The position numbers and the translations under genes were made by a program. The notes beneath the pieces were generated by a model. It did not search any database, had not been told where the DNA came from, and saw only the letters and a list, made by a program, of their open reading frames with translations. A stretch of DNA of 64,000 bases from contig DHOU01000021.1 of the NCBI GenBank assembly GCA_002409745.1, positions 1-64,000 on the forward strand, in the 5' to 3' direction. Numbering within the stretch: the first letter of the stretch is position 1; every line of letters begins with the position of its first letter. This stretch comes from Bacteroidales bacterium UBA5382 (GTDB lineage Bacteria; Bacteroidota; Bacteroidia; Bacteroidales; Dysgonomonadaceae). Of the stretch, positions 1-8,619 are shown piece by piece.

Positions 1-75
1 GGGGAATTTATAGAAGAAAGTTACCAAAAATAGGTACTAAAACAAGGAGGAAATGAATTTTTAATGATAAATTGC

Positions 76-99
76 TACATTTGTAATCCGATTACAAAT
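76..99 (+). promoter_or_regulatory. proA promoter overlapped by a perfect dyad
   Basis: TACATTTG at 76-83 matches the Bacteroidetes -7 consensus TAnnTTTG and lies 30 bases before the proA start codon. A perfect inverted repeat, ATTTGTAAT at 79-87 and ATTACAAAT at 91-99 with a 3-base spacer, overlaps this element and the likely start of transcription. That placement suits a repressor operator (inference). Bases 1-75 contain no gene I can support. Confidence 0.55.
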
Positions 100-112
100 A
101 AAATTTTCTATA

Positions 113-1303
113 ATGTTCACAACTTCTCAAAAAAATACGATTCTGCTGAAGTTGGCGGAAAAATTGGAGCAACGCTCCGGAGAGATTATCGAGGCAAACG
201 GGCGTGACCGGGAGGCGTATCCCGATAGGAACGCTTCGATGAAAGACCGCTTGACAACGGACGAACGGAAAATCGCATCCATGGCCGAATCGTTACGGCA
301 GGTGGCGGCTTTGCCCGATCCGGAGGGAAAAGTGCTGTATGCGTTTACCCGTGAAGACGGATTGCGCATCGAAAACCGTACGGTTCCGTTCGGTACCATC
401 CTCATTATTTACGAATCCCGTCCCGACGTGACCATCGAAGCCGCGGCAACCGCCTTTAAAGCCGGCAATCGCATTTTGCTGAAAGGAGGAAAAGAAGCGA
501 GACATACGAACCTTCAGCTTGCCGCATTGTGGCGGGAAGCGCTTGTCGAAGAGCATATCGATGAGAATTATATCACGTATCTCGATCTGTCGCATGACGA
601 AACGCAACGCCTTATACGCGAAAACAGCCGGCATATCGATCTCATTATTCCGCGAGGTGGAGAAGGTTTGATCCGCTTTGTACGGGAAAATACGTCGATT
701 CCGTTACTCATCAGCGGCAGGGGGAATAACTTTCTCTTTGCCGACCGGGATTGTGATTGGAGGATGGTCATTGATATTGTCCTGAACGGGAAGAGCCGCG
801 TAAGCGTTTGCAATGCATTGGACAAAGTGTTGATTGATGAACAACTGCCGGATATAAGCGCCAAACTCGCCACCCTGATGGATGCCCTCACGGAAAAAGG
901 CATTCACGTTACCGGAGATGCCGCCGTTCACCGCCTTTATCCGGCCATTGCGCAGGAGACGGATGCCGGGGTGTTGTCGCAGGAGTTTTTATCGCCCCGA
1001 TTGTATATTGCCACCGCTTCCGACACACAGGATGCGATCGAAACCATCAACCGGTATTCGGGCGGGCATTCGGCAGCCATCGTTACCAACCGTGGGGAAC
1101 AAGCCGACGCGTTCATGCAGCAAGTCGATTGTGCGGCGGTATATCATAATGCTTCCACGCGCTTTACCGACGGCGGACAGTTCGGCGTGGGGGCCGAAAT
1201 CGCCATCAGCACACAGAAACTGCACTTCCGGGGCCCTCTCGGCGCTCAGGAATTGGTCACCAATAAATGGTTTGTGTACGGCAACGGACATACGAGGATT
1301 TAA
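113..1303 (+). CDS. proA: Glutamate-5-semialdehyde dehydrogenase (gamma-glutamyl phosphate reductase)
   Basis: This cytoplasmic enzyme reduces gamma-glutamyl phosphate to glutamate-5-semialdehyde with NADPH, the second step of proline synthesis. The 396-residue protein covers the whole aldehyde-dehydrogenase-type family (about 415 residues usually). The segment FGTILIIYESRPDVT near residue 93 and the catalytic cysteine at residue 233 (context VSVCNALDK) are both present. The ATG at 113 fits the family N-terminus and a promoter at 76-83. proB follows after 35 bases, so the two are probably co-transcribed. Having proA ahead of proB is the reverse of the order in E. coli. Confidence 0.97.
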   Translation: MFTTSQKNTILLKLAEKLEQRSGEIIEANGRDREAYPDRNASMKDRLTTDERKIASMAESLRQVAALPDPEGKVLYAFTREDGLRIENRTVPFGTILIIYESRPDVTIEAAATAFKAGNRILLKGGKEARHTNLQLAALWREALVEEHIDENYITYLDLSHDETQRLIRENSRHIDLIIPRGGEGLIRFVRENTSIPLLISGRGNNFLFADRDCDWRMVIDIVLNGKSRVSVCNALDKVLIDEQLPDISAKLATLMDALTEKGIHVTGDAAVHRLYPAIAQETDAGVLSQEFLSPRLYIATASDTQDAIETINRYSGGHSAAIVTNRGEQADAFMQQVDCAAVYHNASTRFTDGGQFGVGAEIAISTQKLHFRGPLGAQELVTNKWFVYGNGHTRI

Positions 1304-1338
1304 TGGACAAATGCACAATTGATAATGGACAATCTTGA

Positions 1339-2103
1339 ATGAAAAAGAAACTCGTTATAAAAATAGGGACATCGACACTTACGGCCGGGACAAACCGTAT
1401 CTCATTCGCCGTGATCGAAAGTCTGGCGCGGCAGATCGTTGCCCTGAGACAAACATACGACATCGTAATCGTCTCGTCCGGAGCCATCGCTACCGCGCGC
1501 CAATTTGTGGAAATCAACGGTTTCAGTAAGAAGGTCGAATCCAAGCAGGCTATGTCGGCTATCGGACAGACCAAGCTCATGGAGATATACGATACCGTGT
1601 TCGGGACATTCGGGCTGAACATCGCACAGATATTAATGACTTACCGTGATTTCGAGAACGATATGGCTAACAGGAATACGCGTAACACCATCCGAAAACT
1701 GTGGGAGGTGGGCTATATCCCCGTCGTCAACGAAAACGATACGGTGGCTGTCGAAGAGATTGTGCTCGGCGATAACGACCGTTTGTCGTCGCTCGTATCG
1801 GTCATCATCGAAGCCGATTTGTTGATTCTCGTATCGGATATCGACGGCATATTCGACCACAATCCGCATCTCTTTTCCGAAGCCCGTCTTATCGAGGAGG
1901 TTTCCGATACCCATTCGGTGAAAGATTATATCGAAGAAAAACAATCGACCTTGGGCACCGGCGGCATGGCCTCGAAAATCCATGCGGCGGAGACCTGCCT
2001 GGCGCATGGCGTGGAAATGTGGATTGTGAACGGCCAACGCGCCGACTATCTGGTCAATGCCCTTAAAGGCGACATTCCGTTTACTAAATTCAAAAGAAAA
2101 TGA
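1339..2103 (+). CDS. proB: Glutamate 5-kinase, short form without PUA domain
   Basis: ProB phosphorylates L-glutamate to gamma-glutamyl phosphate, the committed step of proline synthesis. The start KKKLVIKIGTSTLT and later VSSGAIATAR and GTGGMASKI are amino-acid-kinase family motifs. At 254 residues the protein contains only the kinase domain and lacks the C-terminal PUA domain of the 367-residue E. coli enzyme, so feedback behaviour may differ (inference). It sits between proA and proC. The last codon and stop overlap the proC start by four bases (2100-2103), which indicates translational coupling. Confidence 0.96.
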   Translation: MKKKLVIKIGTSTLTAGTNRISFAVIESLARQIVALRQTYDIVIVSSGAIATARQFVEINGFSKKVESKQAMSAIGQTKLMEIYDTVFGTFGLNIAQILMTYRDFENDMANRNTRNTIRKLWEVGYIPVVNENDTVAVEEIVLGDNDRLSSLVSVIIEADLLILVSDIDGIFDHNPHLFSEARLIEEVSDTHSVKDYIEEKQSTLGTGGMASKIHAAETCLAHGVEMWIVNGQRADYLVNALKGDIPFTKFKRK

Positions 2104-2876
2104 ATCACGGATTTATCGGTTTCGGCCATCTGGCAAACGCTATTTACGAAGGATTGAGAGAGGAGGAGGCCCTGCGCTTCGGCTATTTCGCCCGCAACGA
2201 TAAACAGGCCGGCCTCCCTTTTTTCGCCCGACTCGAAGATTTGCTCGCATTTTCCGATGTCATCTGGCTGACCATTAAGCCTCAGGATTTATCGGGCATA
2301 TTGCAACAATTGCAATCCTTTCCTTACACCGACAAAGTCTTTGTTTCGCCGGTAGCCGGCAAAAGCATCGCATTTATCGAGCGGTATTTAGACAAGAGTG
2401 CAACTCTTGTACGCATCATGCCCAATATGGCGGTGGCTTACCGCAAGTCGGTGACGGCTTTTGCCACTAATCGGCCTGACGACGAAAAGGTGCAAGCCGT
2501 GTACCATACACTCGCCTCGTTAGGAAAAGTCGTCCGGCTGGAAGAGGATCAATTCGACTTGTTTACGGCCGTATTCGGTAGCGGCCCGGCATTCCTGTTA
2601 GCCTATCTTAAAGCCTTTAAAGATAAAATACGTGCCTTCGATTTGCCGGAAACCGTACTCGATGCGTTAGTGTTGGAATTATCCGAAGGAACGCTGCGCT
2701 ATTATTCCGAAGGATGCCGGTCGCAGACCCTCGAAGAACTTATCGGCGCTATCAGCAGCAAAGGCGGAACGACTCAAGCGGGACTCGACTATTTCCGTGA
2801 CCACCGTCTCGCGGAAACGGCTGATGAAATGCTGGAAGCCGCGCGAAAACGATCGGAAGAAATGGGACGGGGATAG
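2100..2876 (+). CDS. proC: Pyrroline-5-carboxylate reductase
   Basis: ProC reduces 1-pyrroline-5-carboxylate to proline and completes the pathway begun by proB and proA. The 258-residue product starts with a dinucleotide-binding turn, GFGHLANAI. It has the family segment MPNMAVAYRKSVTAF near residue 110 and the C-terminal region ISSKGGTTQAGLDYF typical of the dimerisation domain. The ATG overlaps the end of proB in an ATGA arrangement. All three proline genes therefore form one compact operon, and the next gene is convergent. Confidence 0.95.
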   Translation: MNHGFIGFGHLANAIYEGLREEEALRFGYFARNDKQAGLPFFARLEDLLAFSDVIWLTIKPQDLSGILQQLQSFPYTDKVFVSPVAGKSIAFIERYLDKSATLVRIMPNMAVAYRKSVTAFATNRPDDEKVQAVYHTLASLGKVVRLEEDQFDLFTAVFGSGPAFLLAYLKAFKDKIRAFDLPETVLDALVLELSEGTLRYYSEGCRSQTLEELIGAISSKGGTTQAGLDYFRDHRLAETADEMLEAARKRSEEMGRG

Positions 2877-2938
2877 GGCTCCGCGATAACACGCCTTCGG
2901 CAATAGCTACCTTCGGAACGATAGGGCTTCGCCCGATA

Positions 2939-3472
2939 TTATCGAAGAGCGTTGAAAAAGTCCCAAATGACAATGCCCGCGGTAACGGACACATTGAGGG
3001 AATGTTTGGTTCCGAACTGGGGAATTTCGAGACAACCGTCGGAAGCATCGATCACTTCCTGCTGCACGCCGTGCACCTCATGCCCGAGCACAATCGCATA
3101 GAAATGCTCTTTTTGGGGAACGAATGTGTCCAATGAGACACTGTTTTGCGCCTGCTCGATGCTCCATACCTCGTATCCCTGCTCCTTTAACTCGTGCACA
3201 GCCGATAACGTATCCCCGGCATATCGCCAACCGACCGAGTCTTCGGCCCCTAAGGCGGTTTTATGTATTTCGGGATCCGGCGGAGTGCCGGTTATGCCGC
3301 AAAGGACGATCTCCTTCACGCGAAAAGCGTCGGACGTACGGAAAACCGAACCGATATTATTGCGGCTGCGGACGTTGTCGAGTACTACAACGAGCGGAAT
3401 CTTTCCGGCTGAGCGAAATGCGTCAATGCTCAACCGATTTAATTCTTCAATTTTTAACTTGCGTCTATTCAA
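2939..3472 (-). CDS. SpoU/TrmH-family RNA 2'-O-methyltransferase
   Basis: This is a SPOUT-fold methyltransferase expected to transfer a methyl group from S-adenosylmethionine to a ribose 2'-OH in tRNA or rRNA; the target base cannot be read from sequence. The 177-residue protein shows SpoU motif 1 (NNIGSVFRTSDAF, near residue 38), motif 2 (AIVLGHEVHGV) and motif 3 (LNVSVTAGIVIWDFF) at the C-terminus. The best start is a TTG at 3472, because the protein then begins NRRKLKIEELNRLS, the usual start in this group. It is the last gene of the reverse-strand block and lies tail to tail with proC. About 170 bases separating it from the next gene hold nothing I recognise. Confidence 0.88.
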   Translation of the reverse strand: MNRRKLKIEELNRLSIDAFRSAGKIPLVVVLDNVRSRNNIGSVFRTSDAFRVKEIVLCGITGTPPDPEIHKTALGAEDSVGWRYAGDTLSAVHELKEQGYEVWSIEQAQNSVSLDTFVPQKEHFYAIVLGHEVHGVQQEVIDASDGCLEIPQFGTKHSLNVSVTAGIVIWDFFNALR

Positions 3473-3641
3473 GGGTTTTTATTTTATTGATAATTTCTTC
3501 GAAAGCGACTTTTTGTCCGGGTACAACTTTTGTTTGAGAATGGAGGCGGACAATAATAAATACTTCCTCCAATGATGCCATATATAGTTCGGAACCTGAA
3601 TGGCTTTATTCCTTTTCCCTGAAACAGGCAACCGTTGGGGC

Positions 3642-4379
3642 CTATTTTTCCGGATGGATAACAGCCCTTATCATAAACCAAATATGATGCAATAGGGTGG
3701 AGGCATGCCCGTAATGCCGCGCCATGATGCGGTAACGCTCCCGAAGAGAAGCTTTTCGGTTGCGAGTCGTCATCCCCTCGTTTAAATAATGGATGAGCGT
3801 CTTGCGGGTGTTATAAATAACGGTGGATTTCTTCATCATGCGGATGCACCAATCCACATCGGCCGAAAAACGATACGCCAAATCGTACGGTTCGAAAAGC
3901 GAGCGCTTCACCATAAACGCCTGATGGCAAACCAGCATCCCCTGTTTAAAACTTTTCCAGGTGAGCTTGCCGGGCGCTTTTAAACGCCGCATGTGCAAAA
4001 ACGCACCTTGGTCGTCCACAATAGCCGTTTCGCCATATAGGATATCGGGCGAAGTGTTCTGTACCGTCGGGCTCATCATTCTTTCGACCGTATCGGAAGA
4101 GAAAAAAGCGTCGCCCGCATTCAGGAAACACAGATAGTCGCCCAAAGCCATAGCCGCCCCTTTATTCATCGCATCATAGAGACCGTTGTCGAGTTCGCTC
4201 ACCCATCGCATGCGGGGATTGTCGTAGCGGCGGATGAGGTCGAGAGTGCCGTCTTTCGAGCCGCCGTCGACCAGAATGTGCTCGATAGGCGGATATGTTT
4301 GTTCGCCGACACTTCGCAAGGTGCGTTCCAACGTCGCTTCGGCATTGTAGGTAACGGTAATGACGGATAATGATTTCAT
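3642..4379 (-). CDS. Family 2 glycosyltransferase
   Basis: This is a GT-A-fold sugar transferase that probably adds a sugar to a surface glycan on the cytoplasmic side of the inner membrane. The 245-residue protein begins SLSVITVTYNAEATLERTL, the nucleotide-sugar-binding strand of family GT2. It continues with HILVDGGSKDGTLDL and the metal-binding region FLNAGDAFFSSDT. The segment SADVDWCIRMMKKS near residue 170 resembles the ED acceptor region. The start overlaps the end of the upstream glycosyltransferase by four bases (4376-4379), so the two are translationally coupled. Donor and acceptor sugars are unknown. Confidence 0.88.
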   Translation of the reverse strand: MKSLSVITVTYNAEATLERTLRSVGEQTYPPIEHILVDGGSKDGTLDLIRRYDNPRMRWVSELDNGLYDAMNKGAAMALGDYLCFLNAGDAFFSSDTVERMMSPTVQNTSPDILYGETAIVDDQGAFLHMRRLKAPGKLTWKSFKQGMLVCHQAFMVKRSLFEPYDLAYRFSADVDWCIRMMKKSTVIYNTRKTLIHYLNEGMTTRNRKASLRERYRIMARHYGHASTLLHHIWFMIRAVIHPEK

Positions 4380-5620
4380 TTGTCCAATAATTGTTGATAT
4401 AACGAGATGTATGTTTGGGCGACGACCGGCCGGTCGTACTCCTTGAGCACTTTGCGGCGGGCATTCTGTTGCAATTGAGCATAATCGGCCTCAAAGAGCA
4501 CCCACCGGATACCTTCGGCAAAGTCGGCCGCGTTGCGGTAATCGGCTACATATCCGTTTTGGCGGTGATCGATCATTTCGGGAATGCCGCCGATGCGGAA
4601 TCCCACACAAGGCGTACCGCAAGCCATGGACTCCATCAGCGTATTCGGCAGGTTTTCCTGCAAGGAAGGCGTGATGAACACATCCGCCGCATTATAGATG
4701 CCGGGCATTTGATGCGGCGGCACGAATCCGGTGCTTTTTGCCGGAAAGGGTAACTGCCGCTCGATTTCGCCGCCGTCATTGCCGGCAATCAAAAAGAAAA
4801 GTTGCTCCTTGTATTCTTGTGCCAGCAACCGGCTCGCTTCGAGCAAATAATCGGTGCCTTTGCGTTTGTCGGATGTTTTTACGGCGGCGAACAATACGAT
4901 CTTCTTATCGTGGGGTAAGCCCCATCGTTGGCGTATTTCCGCCTTGTTTTCCGGACTATAAGCAGCCGTATCAATCGGATTCGGAATGGAAAGGACCGTA
5001 TGCCCGCGGGTGAGGGGGCTTTTTCCGGCCAATGCGGCGAGCCATTGGCTGCAAGCCGCAAAAGCGAGGTCTCCTGAAGCATACGCCTTTGTTTTACGGC
5101 GGAATACGCGATGCGAAACATCCTGCCGTCCCCGGCACTGTAAGTAAGGACAGTCGCCGCACTCCGCCTCATAACGGCGACAGTCGCGCGCGTGGTGGCA
5201 GATGCCGGTGAAAGGCCACATATCGTGCATCGTCCAGACGACCTTTTTGCCGGAAGCCAGGATGCGCCCGATTTCCCTTACCGACAACATCCCCTGGTTA
5301 ATCCAATGCAAATGGATGACGTCGGCTTGTGCAAACGCCGGTAGTTTTGTAACCGAAACGCCGGTAGTCGCTGTGGACACATCAAACAGGTATCGCTTTG
5401 AAAAACGGTTATGCAGATAAATGCCCCCGCGTTCGGCGGCGAAATTCCATTTATTGCCGAGCGCGCTGCCGAGCGGCGTCACGCGGTTGTTGCCGGAGCG
5501 TTTATCGCGCACCAACATGCGCGCATCGACACCTTCGCCGATGAGAGCGTCCATCAGTCTCGAAGCCGCAATGGCTGCTCCGCCGTAGGTGTCGTATGTG
5601 CTTATCAGAAGGACTTTCAT
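4376..5620 (-). CDS. Family 4 (GT-B) glycosyltransferase
   Basis: This cytoplasmic GT-B enzyme probably extends an exopolysaccharide, O-antigen or protein glycan. With the start at 5620 it begins MKVLLISTYDTYGGAAIAA, the standard N-terminal Rossmann strand. The C-terminal half holds FITPSLQENLPNTLMESMAC, the conserved acidic donor-binding loop of GT4/GT1 enzymes. A cysteine-rich insert near residues 155-170 (CHHARDCRRYEAECGDC) is also seen in related enzymes that act on surface polysaccharides. A longer reading upstream to 5662 is less likely. Both ends overlap neighbouring glycosyltransferase genes by four bases. Confidence 0.88.
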   Translation of the reverse strand: MKVLLISTYDTYGGAAIAASRLMDALIGEGVDARMLVRDKRSGNNRVTPLGSALGNKWNFAAERGGIYLHNRFSKRYLFDVSTATTGVSVTKLPAFAQADVIHLHWINQGMLSVREIGRILASGKKVVWTMHDMWPFTGICHHARDCRRYEAECGDCPYLQCRGRQDVSHRVFRRKTKAYASGDLAFAACSQWLAALAGKSPLTRGHTVLSIPNPIDTAAYSPENKAEIRQRWGLPHDKKIVLFAAVKTSDKRKGTDYLLEASRLLAQEYKEQLFFLIAGNDGGEIERQLPFPAKSTGFVPPHQMPGIYNAADVFITPSLQENLPNTLMESMACGTPCVGFRIGGIPEMIDHRQNGYVADYRNAADFAEGIRWVLFEADYAQLQQNARRKVLKEYDRPVVAQTYISLYQQLLDK

Positions 5621-6507
5621 CTTTTCAAATAGCGCTTTAACCGCCTTTTTACTTTTGCCCAAAAAGAGTTCGTCTTGATATAATATTGTTCGAACGCACG
5701 CCGTGCAGATTCGTCTTCGCGGATGGAAGGAATGCGGATGATCGGTTTGCCGGCATATAAGTCGGTCTTATACACGTTGTCGCCGCCGCTGTGCGTGCCG
5801 CTGCCATCCAATCCGATATTCTGTACCAGCGACTTGCCGGCATTCAGCGAAAGGATTCCTTTCAGAAAGAGCGATGCGTTCCAGCGAATCGCCCACGAGT
5901 CGTTTTCTCCGTTTACCTGCCGCCGGAGCATGCGGGTGTAAGGGTACGTCCCGTTAAAGTCGAAGGTGCGTGCCAAGCCGCGGCTTTCGATCTGCTGCAA
6001 TAAAAACCGGCCGTCGGGATTAAAATGCTGCCAGGCCCTTTTCCATGTGGCCCATCCCCAACTGCCCGTCCATCGGATAAGGAACGCATCGGGCAAGGCG
6101 GGCAGCGGATAGCAATATCCCTGTATGTGGCCGATTTGCTCCTCTTCTTCGAAGCGGTCGAGCGCTTCGTTCATAAAAGAAAGGAAGTAAGGCGACGTAA
6201 TCAGGTCGTCTTCCAATACAATCACCTTTCCGTAGTCGTTGACCACGCGAGTGACGCCGTCGATAATGTTCGCCGCAAGGCCTTTGTTCCGGTCGTTTTC
6301 GAGTAGGTGTACTTGCCCGGCTCCGTCGAACCCGAGGATAATGCGCCGCACCTCTTCCACATCCGCCTTGTCCTCTTCGCCCTTATAACCGTCCGAAAAA
6401 ATAAATAATTCGCTCTCGTTGCATAGCCTGTTATTGCGTAAGGCTTCGAGTGTGCGTTGCGTATGCAGGGGGCGGTTATAGGTGAAGAGCAAAACAGGTG
6501 CAGGCAT
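5617..6507 (-). CDS. Glycosyltransferase, GT2-like, sugar transfer enzyme of a surface glycan
   Basis: The 296-residue protein begins PAPVLLFTYNRPLHTQRTL and continues with LFIFSDGYKG and KVIVLEDDLITSPYF. The latter is the DxD-like metal site of GT-A transferases that act on O-antigens and related glycans. A GWATWKRAW segment near residue 148 is typical of this subgroup. It is the first of three tightly coupled glycosyltransferases (5617-5620 overlaps the next start). The enzyme is likely cytoplasmic and membrane-associated; the exact linkage cannot be deduced. Confidence 0.85.
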   Translation of the reverse strand: MPAPVLLFTYNRPLHTQRTLEALRNNRLCNESELFIFSDGYKGEEDKADVEEVRRIILGFDGAGQVHLLENDRNKGLAANIIDGVTRVVNDYGKVIVLEDDLITSPYFLSFMNEALDRFEEEEQIGHIQGYCYPLPALPDAFLIRWTGSWGWATWKRAWQHFNPDGRFLLQQIESRGLARTFDFNGTYPYTRMLRRQVNGENDSWAIRWNASLFLKGILSLNAGKSLVQNIGLDGSGTHSGGDNVYKTDLYAGKPIIRIPSIREDESARRAFEQYYIKTNSFWAKVKRRLKRYLKR

Positions 6508-6518
6508 AAGGCAGTCGA

Positions 6519-7343
6519 TTAAAAATCTATTTTAGACGATAATATATTCCGGCGCAATACCTGTAGCGAGACCTGCTTGCCCACCTCGATACCTTTGGAA
6601 GTGAGATTGTCGAAAACGGTTTGATAAGCCACGTCGGGATTGTTGTTGTCGCCGCTGAGGTGGCAAAGCCAGATGTTGCGCAGATGCGCTCCGTAGTTGT
6701 TGGCGAGGAACTCGGCCGTTTGTCGGTTGCTCAAATGTCCCGTACCGGAGGTGATGCGGCGCTTGAGTTCGTAGGGATAGCGGCCGTTGCGCAGCATGGT
6801 TTCGTCGTAATTGCTTTCGATGATGAGATGGTTTGCCTTACATATATAATAGGCCACCTCATCGGTAATCGCCCCCACGTCGGTCGCAAGAGTCAGTGCA
6901 TGGTTGCCGAACTCAAAATAATAGCCCACGTTTTCGGTGCTGTCGTGCGGCACGCTGAAAGGGGTGATCCTGAAATCCTCGATGCGGAAGACCTTTCCTT
7001 TTTCGATATATCTTCTCGACCCGTTGAGGAAAGGTTTCACGAACGTGTTATTGGCGATGCCCCGGTGCACTTTACGGGTGGCATAGACGGGGATATGCAG
7101 TTTCTCGCCCAGATATCCGGCCGATTTAATATGGTCGAAATGATCGTGAGTGATAAGTAGCGCCCGGATAGAGGACAAATCGACTCCATATTCGGCCAGC
7201 CGTTTTTTAATCACACGGGGGCCGATACCGGCATCGAGCAGCAATCCGTAATGGGAATTGCCTAAATAATAACAGTTACCGCAACTACCGCTGCTGAGGC
7301 TGAAAAATGAAAATCGTTCCGTCTGAAAAAGTTCATATTGCAT
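6519..7343 (-). CDS. Metallo-beta-lactamase-fold hydrolase (YycJ/WalJ-like)
   Basis: This is a dinuclear-zinc hydrolase of the MBL fold. The motif THDHFDHIKS near residue 75 is the HxHxDH metal site. Later histidines in SVPHDS, TDVGA and LCHLSGDN complete the set. Related YycJ proteins are proposed to be 5'-3' DNA exonucleases, but the substrate here is not shown by sequence. The start is placed at the ATG at 7343 because a TATCTTTG element lies at 7359-7352, so transcription begins only a few bases upstream and longer readings are excluded. The gene ends 11 bases before the glycosyltransferase trio. Confidence 0.87.
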   Translation of the reverse strand: MQYELFQTERFSFFSLSSGSCGNCYYLGNSHYGLLLDAGIGPRVIKKRLAEYGVDLSSIRALLITHDHFDHIKSAGYLGEKLHIPVYATRKVHRGIANNTFVKPFLNGSRRYIEKGKVFRIEDFRITPFSVPHDSTENVGYYFEFGNHALTLATDVGAITDEVAYYICKANHLIIESNYDETMLRNGRYPYELKRRITSGTGHLSNRQTAEFLANNYGAHLRNIWLCHLSGDNNNPDVAYQTVFDNLTSKGIEVGKQVSLQVLRRNILSSKIDF

Positions 7344-7351
7344 ACAAGACA

Positions 7352-7359
7352 CAAAGATA
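7352..7359 (-). promoter_or_regulatory. -7 promoter element of the MBL hydrolase
   Basis: TATCTTTG on the reverse strand exactly matches TAnnTTTG and lies eight bases upstream of the ATG at 7343, predicting a very short or absent leader. Short direct repeats built on AGACAAA lie just upstream, at about 7370-7390. Confidence 0.6.
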
Positions 7360-7462
7360 CATTTTTTTGAAGACAAAAGACAAAAGACGATAGACCAAAG
7401 AGCGATTCGGAAATCCGGATCTTCTGCCGGCACAGGTATCCAAGGCTCCGTGCAGGCAGGCT

Positions 7463-8305
7463 TTAGCTGCCCCGTATTATTTTTTCGTATGAGATTTTTC
7501 CTATTTCCGCCGCTATTTCGGAAAAAGAACTGTAATGCGAACCGATGATCTTTTGCGTACGCGACAGGGTGTATAGTTCTACCACGGCATCCTGCATTCC
7601 TTCCACCGTAGAGCGGGAGACGGGTTGTGAAGCGGTGATGATGCGGTCGCCGAAGATGCCCGAGAGGGTTCTTTTTTCCTGCACCGAATCGGAAGCCACG
7701 TAAAAGCGCACGTCGGGATGATGTTGTATTTCTTCCTGCATCCGGCGGATAAATAACTCCGTGGGGCTTTCGCGGATGGAAACGACATTATCGGTGCGGC
7801 GGATGTGAATGCCCACGGTATAGTCCGAAAAATCGAGGCACCGTTCATCGATTTGTTCCTGTAAGGCGGGAACAGGTACAAACGAGGCGAACGGGTTCTG
7901 CAGGTCGCCGGGATAAAACTGAAAACAAGCCGAGAGGTAACATCGCCGATGCGACTGCACCCAGGCGCGAAAGTCGAAATGGGCGAAAAAGCGTTGGGTC
8001 ACTTCATCCTCATGCAGGCAACTGTTGAAACGGATGCCCTCGAAGAATTTCGGAATGAAAAAGTTCTTCTTGCGGGGGCGGTCATGCAGGATATAATCTG
8101 CCGGACGGGCATTTCGCCAGGTCAATCGAGGAATGTCTAACGGATGAAACAATTGCTCGAACGAACAATTCAATCCGTTGTCCTGAAACCAGATCACGGA
8201 AGCTTTTATGTCGGTGTCGCGCATCAGGCCGATGAGAGCGTCGACGGCTCTCATACGGTTTGCCAAGCCTCCATAGGGAACAAGTGTGACAGATGATTTT
8301 TTCAT
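7463..8305 (-). CDS. Fucosyltransferase-like (GT-B) glycosyltransferase
   Basis: The 280-residue protein starts VTLVPYGGLANRMRAVDAL, resembling the GGLxNxM opening of alpha-1,2-fucosyltransferases and relatives. It carries VGIHIRRTDNVVS near residue 170, close to the HxRRxD motif of those GDP-fucose enzymes. SHYSSFSEIAAEIG near the end resembles the C-terminal donor-binding motif of the same superfamily. I infer transfer of a deoxyhexose, perhaps fucose, to a surface or protein glycan. The promoter TATCTTTG is at 8363-8356. The gene lies 120 bases upstream of the MBL gene and may be a separate transcript. Confidence 0.65.
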   Translation of the reverse strand: MKKSSVTLVPYGGLANRMRAVDALIGLMRDTDIKASVIWFQDNGLNCSFEQLFHPLDIPRLTWRNARPADYILHDRPRKKNFFIPKFFEGIRFNSCLHEDEVTQRFFAHFDFRAWVQSHRRCYLSACFQFYPGDLQNPFASFVPVPALQEQIDERCLDFSDYTVGIHIRRTDNVVSIRESPTELFIRRMQEEIQHHPDVRFYVASDSVQEKRTLSGIFGDRIITASQPVSRSTVEGMQDAVVELYTLSRTQKIIGSHYSSFSEIAAEIGKISYEKIIRGS

Positions 8306-8355
8306 CGGTGAAAAAGCTTTTTATTATATAGAGCAACAAAAGTTGCATGGATTCG

Positions 8356-8363
8356 CAAAGATA
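8356..8363 (-). promoter_or_regulatory. -7 promoter element of the fucosyltransferase-like gene
   Basis: TATCTTTG on the reverse strand lies about 50 bases upstream of the ATG at 8305, leaving a leader of roughly 45 bases. Confidence 0.55.
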
Positions 8364-8457
8364 AAAAAATAATCTATCGTGATAAATAATCCATCGTTGC
8401 TATCGTAGCGATTCAATATCGTTGACTGTGATTTTAACTCTTGAGGTTATAAAAAAA

Positions 8458-8486
8458 TGGCAGAATGTCATCGCGACACCCTGCCA
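8458..8486 (+). promoter_or_regulatory. Hairpin in the leader of a possible micro-ORF
   Basis: TGGCAG (8458-8463) pairs with CTGCCA (8481-8486), and inside it TGTC (8466-8469) pairs with GACA (8475-8478) around the loop ATCGC. The hairpin is followed by an A+T-rich stretch (TTAACCTTAAATC) and then a start codon at 8516. A weak promoter match, TATCGTTG at 8417-8424, lies upstream. The hairpin does not end in a T-run, so it looks more like a leader element than a terminator. Confidence 0.4.
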
Positions 8487-8515
8487 GACTTGTTAACCTT
8501 AAATCTAATACTATT

Positions 8516-8578
8516 ATGAAAAAACCACGTCGCAAATATAAAAAAAGAAATCCAAATACACCAAATAGTTTTAAATAA
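8516..8578 (+). CDS. Possible 20-residue basic peptide (micro-ORF)
   Basis: An ATG at 8516 opens a 20-codon frame for a very basic peptide beginning MKKPRRKYKKRNP. The context is what makes it worth listing: a folded leader, the AT-rich spacing common before Bacteroidales start codons, and no other gene in the gap 8306-8619. It points toward the end of dgt, which is on the other strand. It could be a short peptide gene, the remnant of a longer gene, or chance. No function is assigned. Confidence 0.3.
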   Translation: MKKPRRKYKKRNPNTPNSFK

Positions 8579-8619
8579 AAAACAATAAATATTTTTTTTC
8601 GACCTTTTCGAGGCCCTTT

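Noticed and set aside
3484..3681. 65-residue frame between the methyltransferase and the first glycosyltransferase
   Set aside because: Overlaps the end of the glycosyltransferase gene, has no family resemblance and no start signal.
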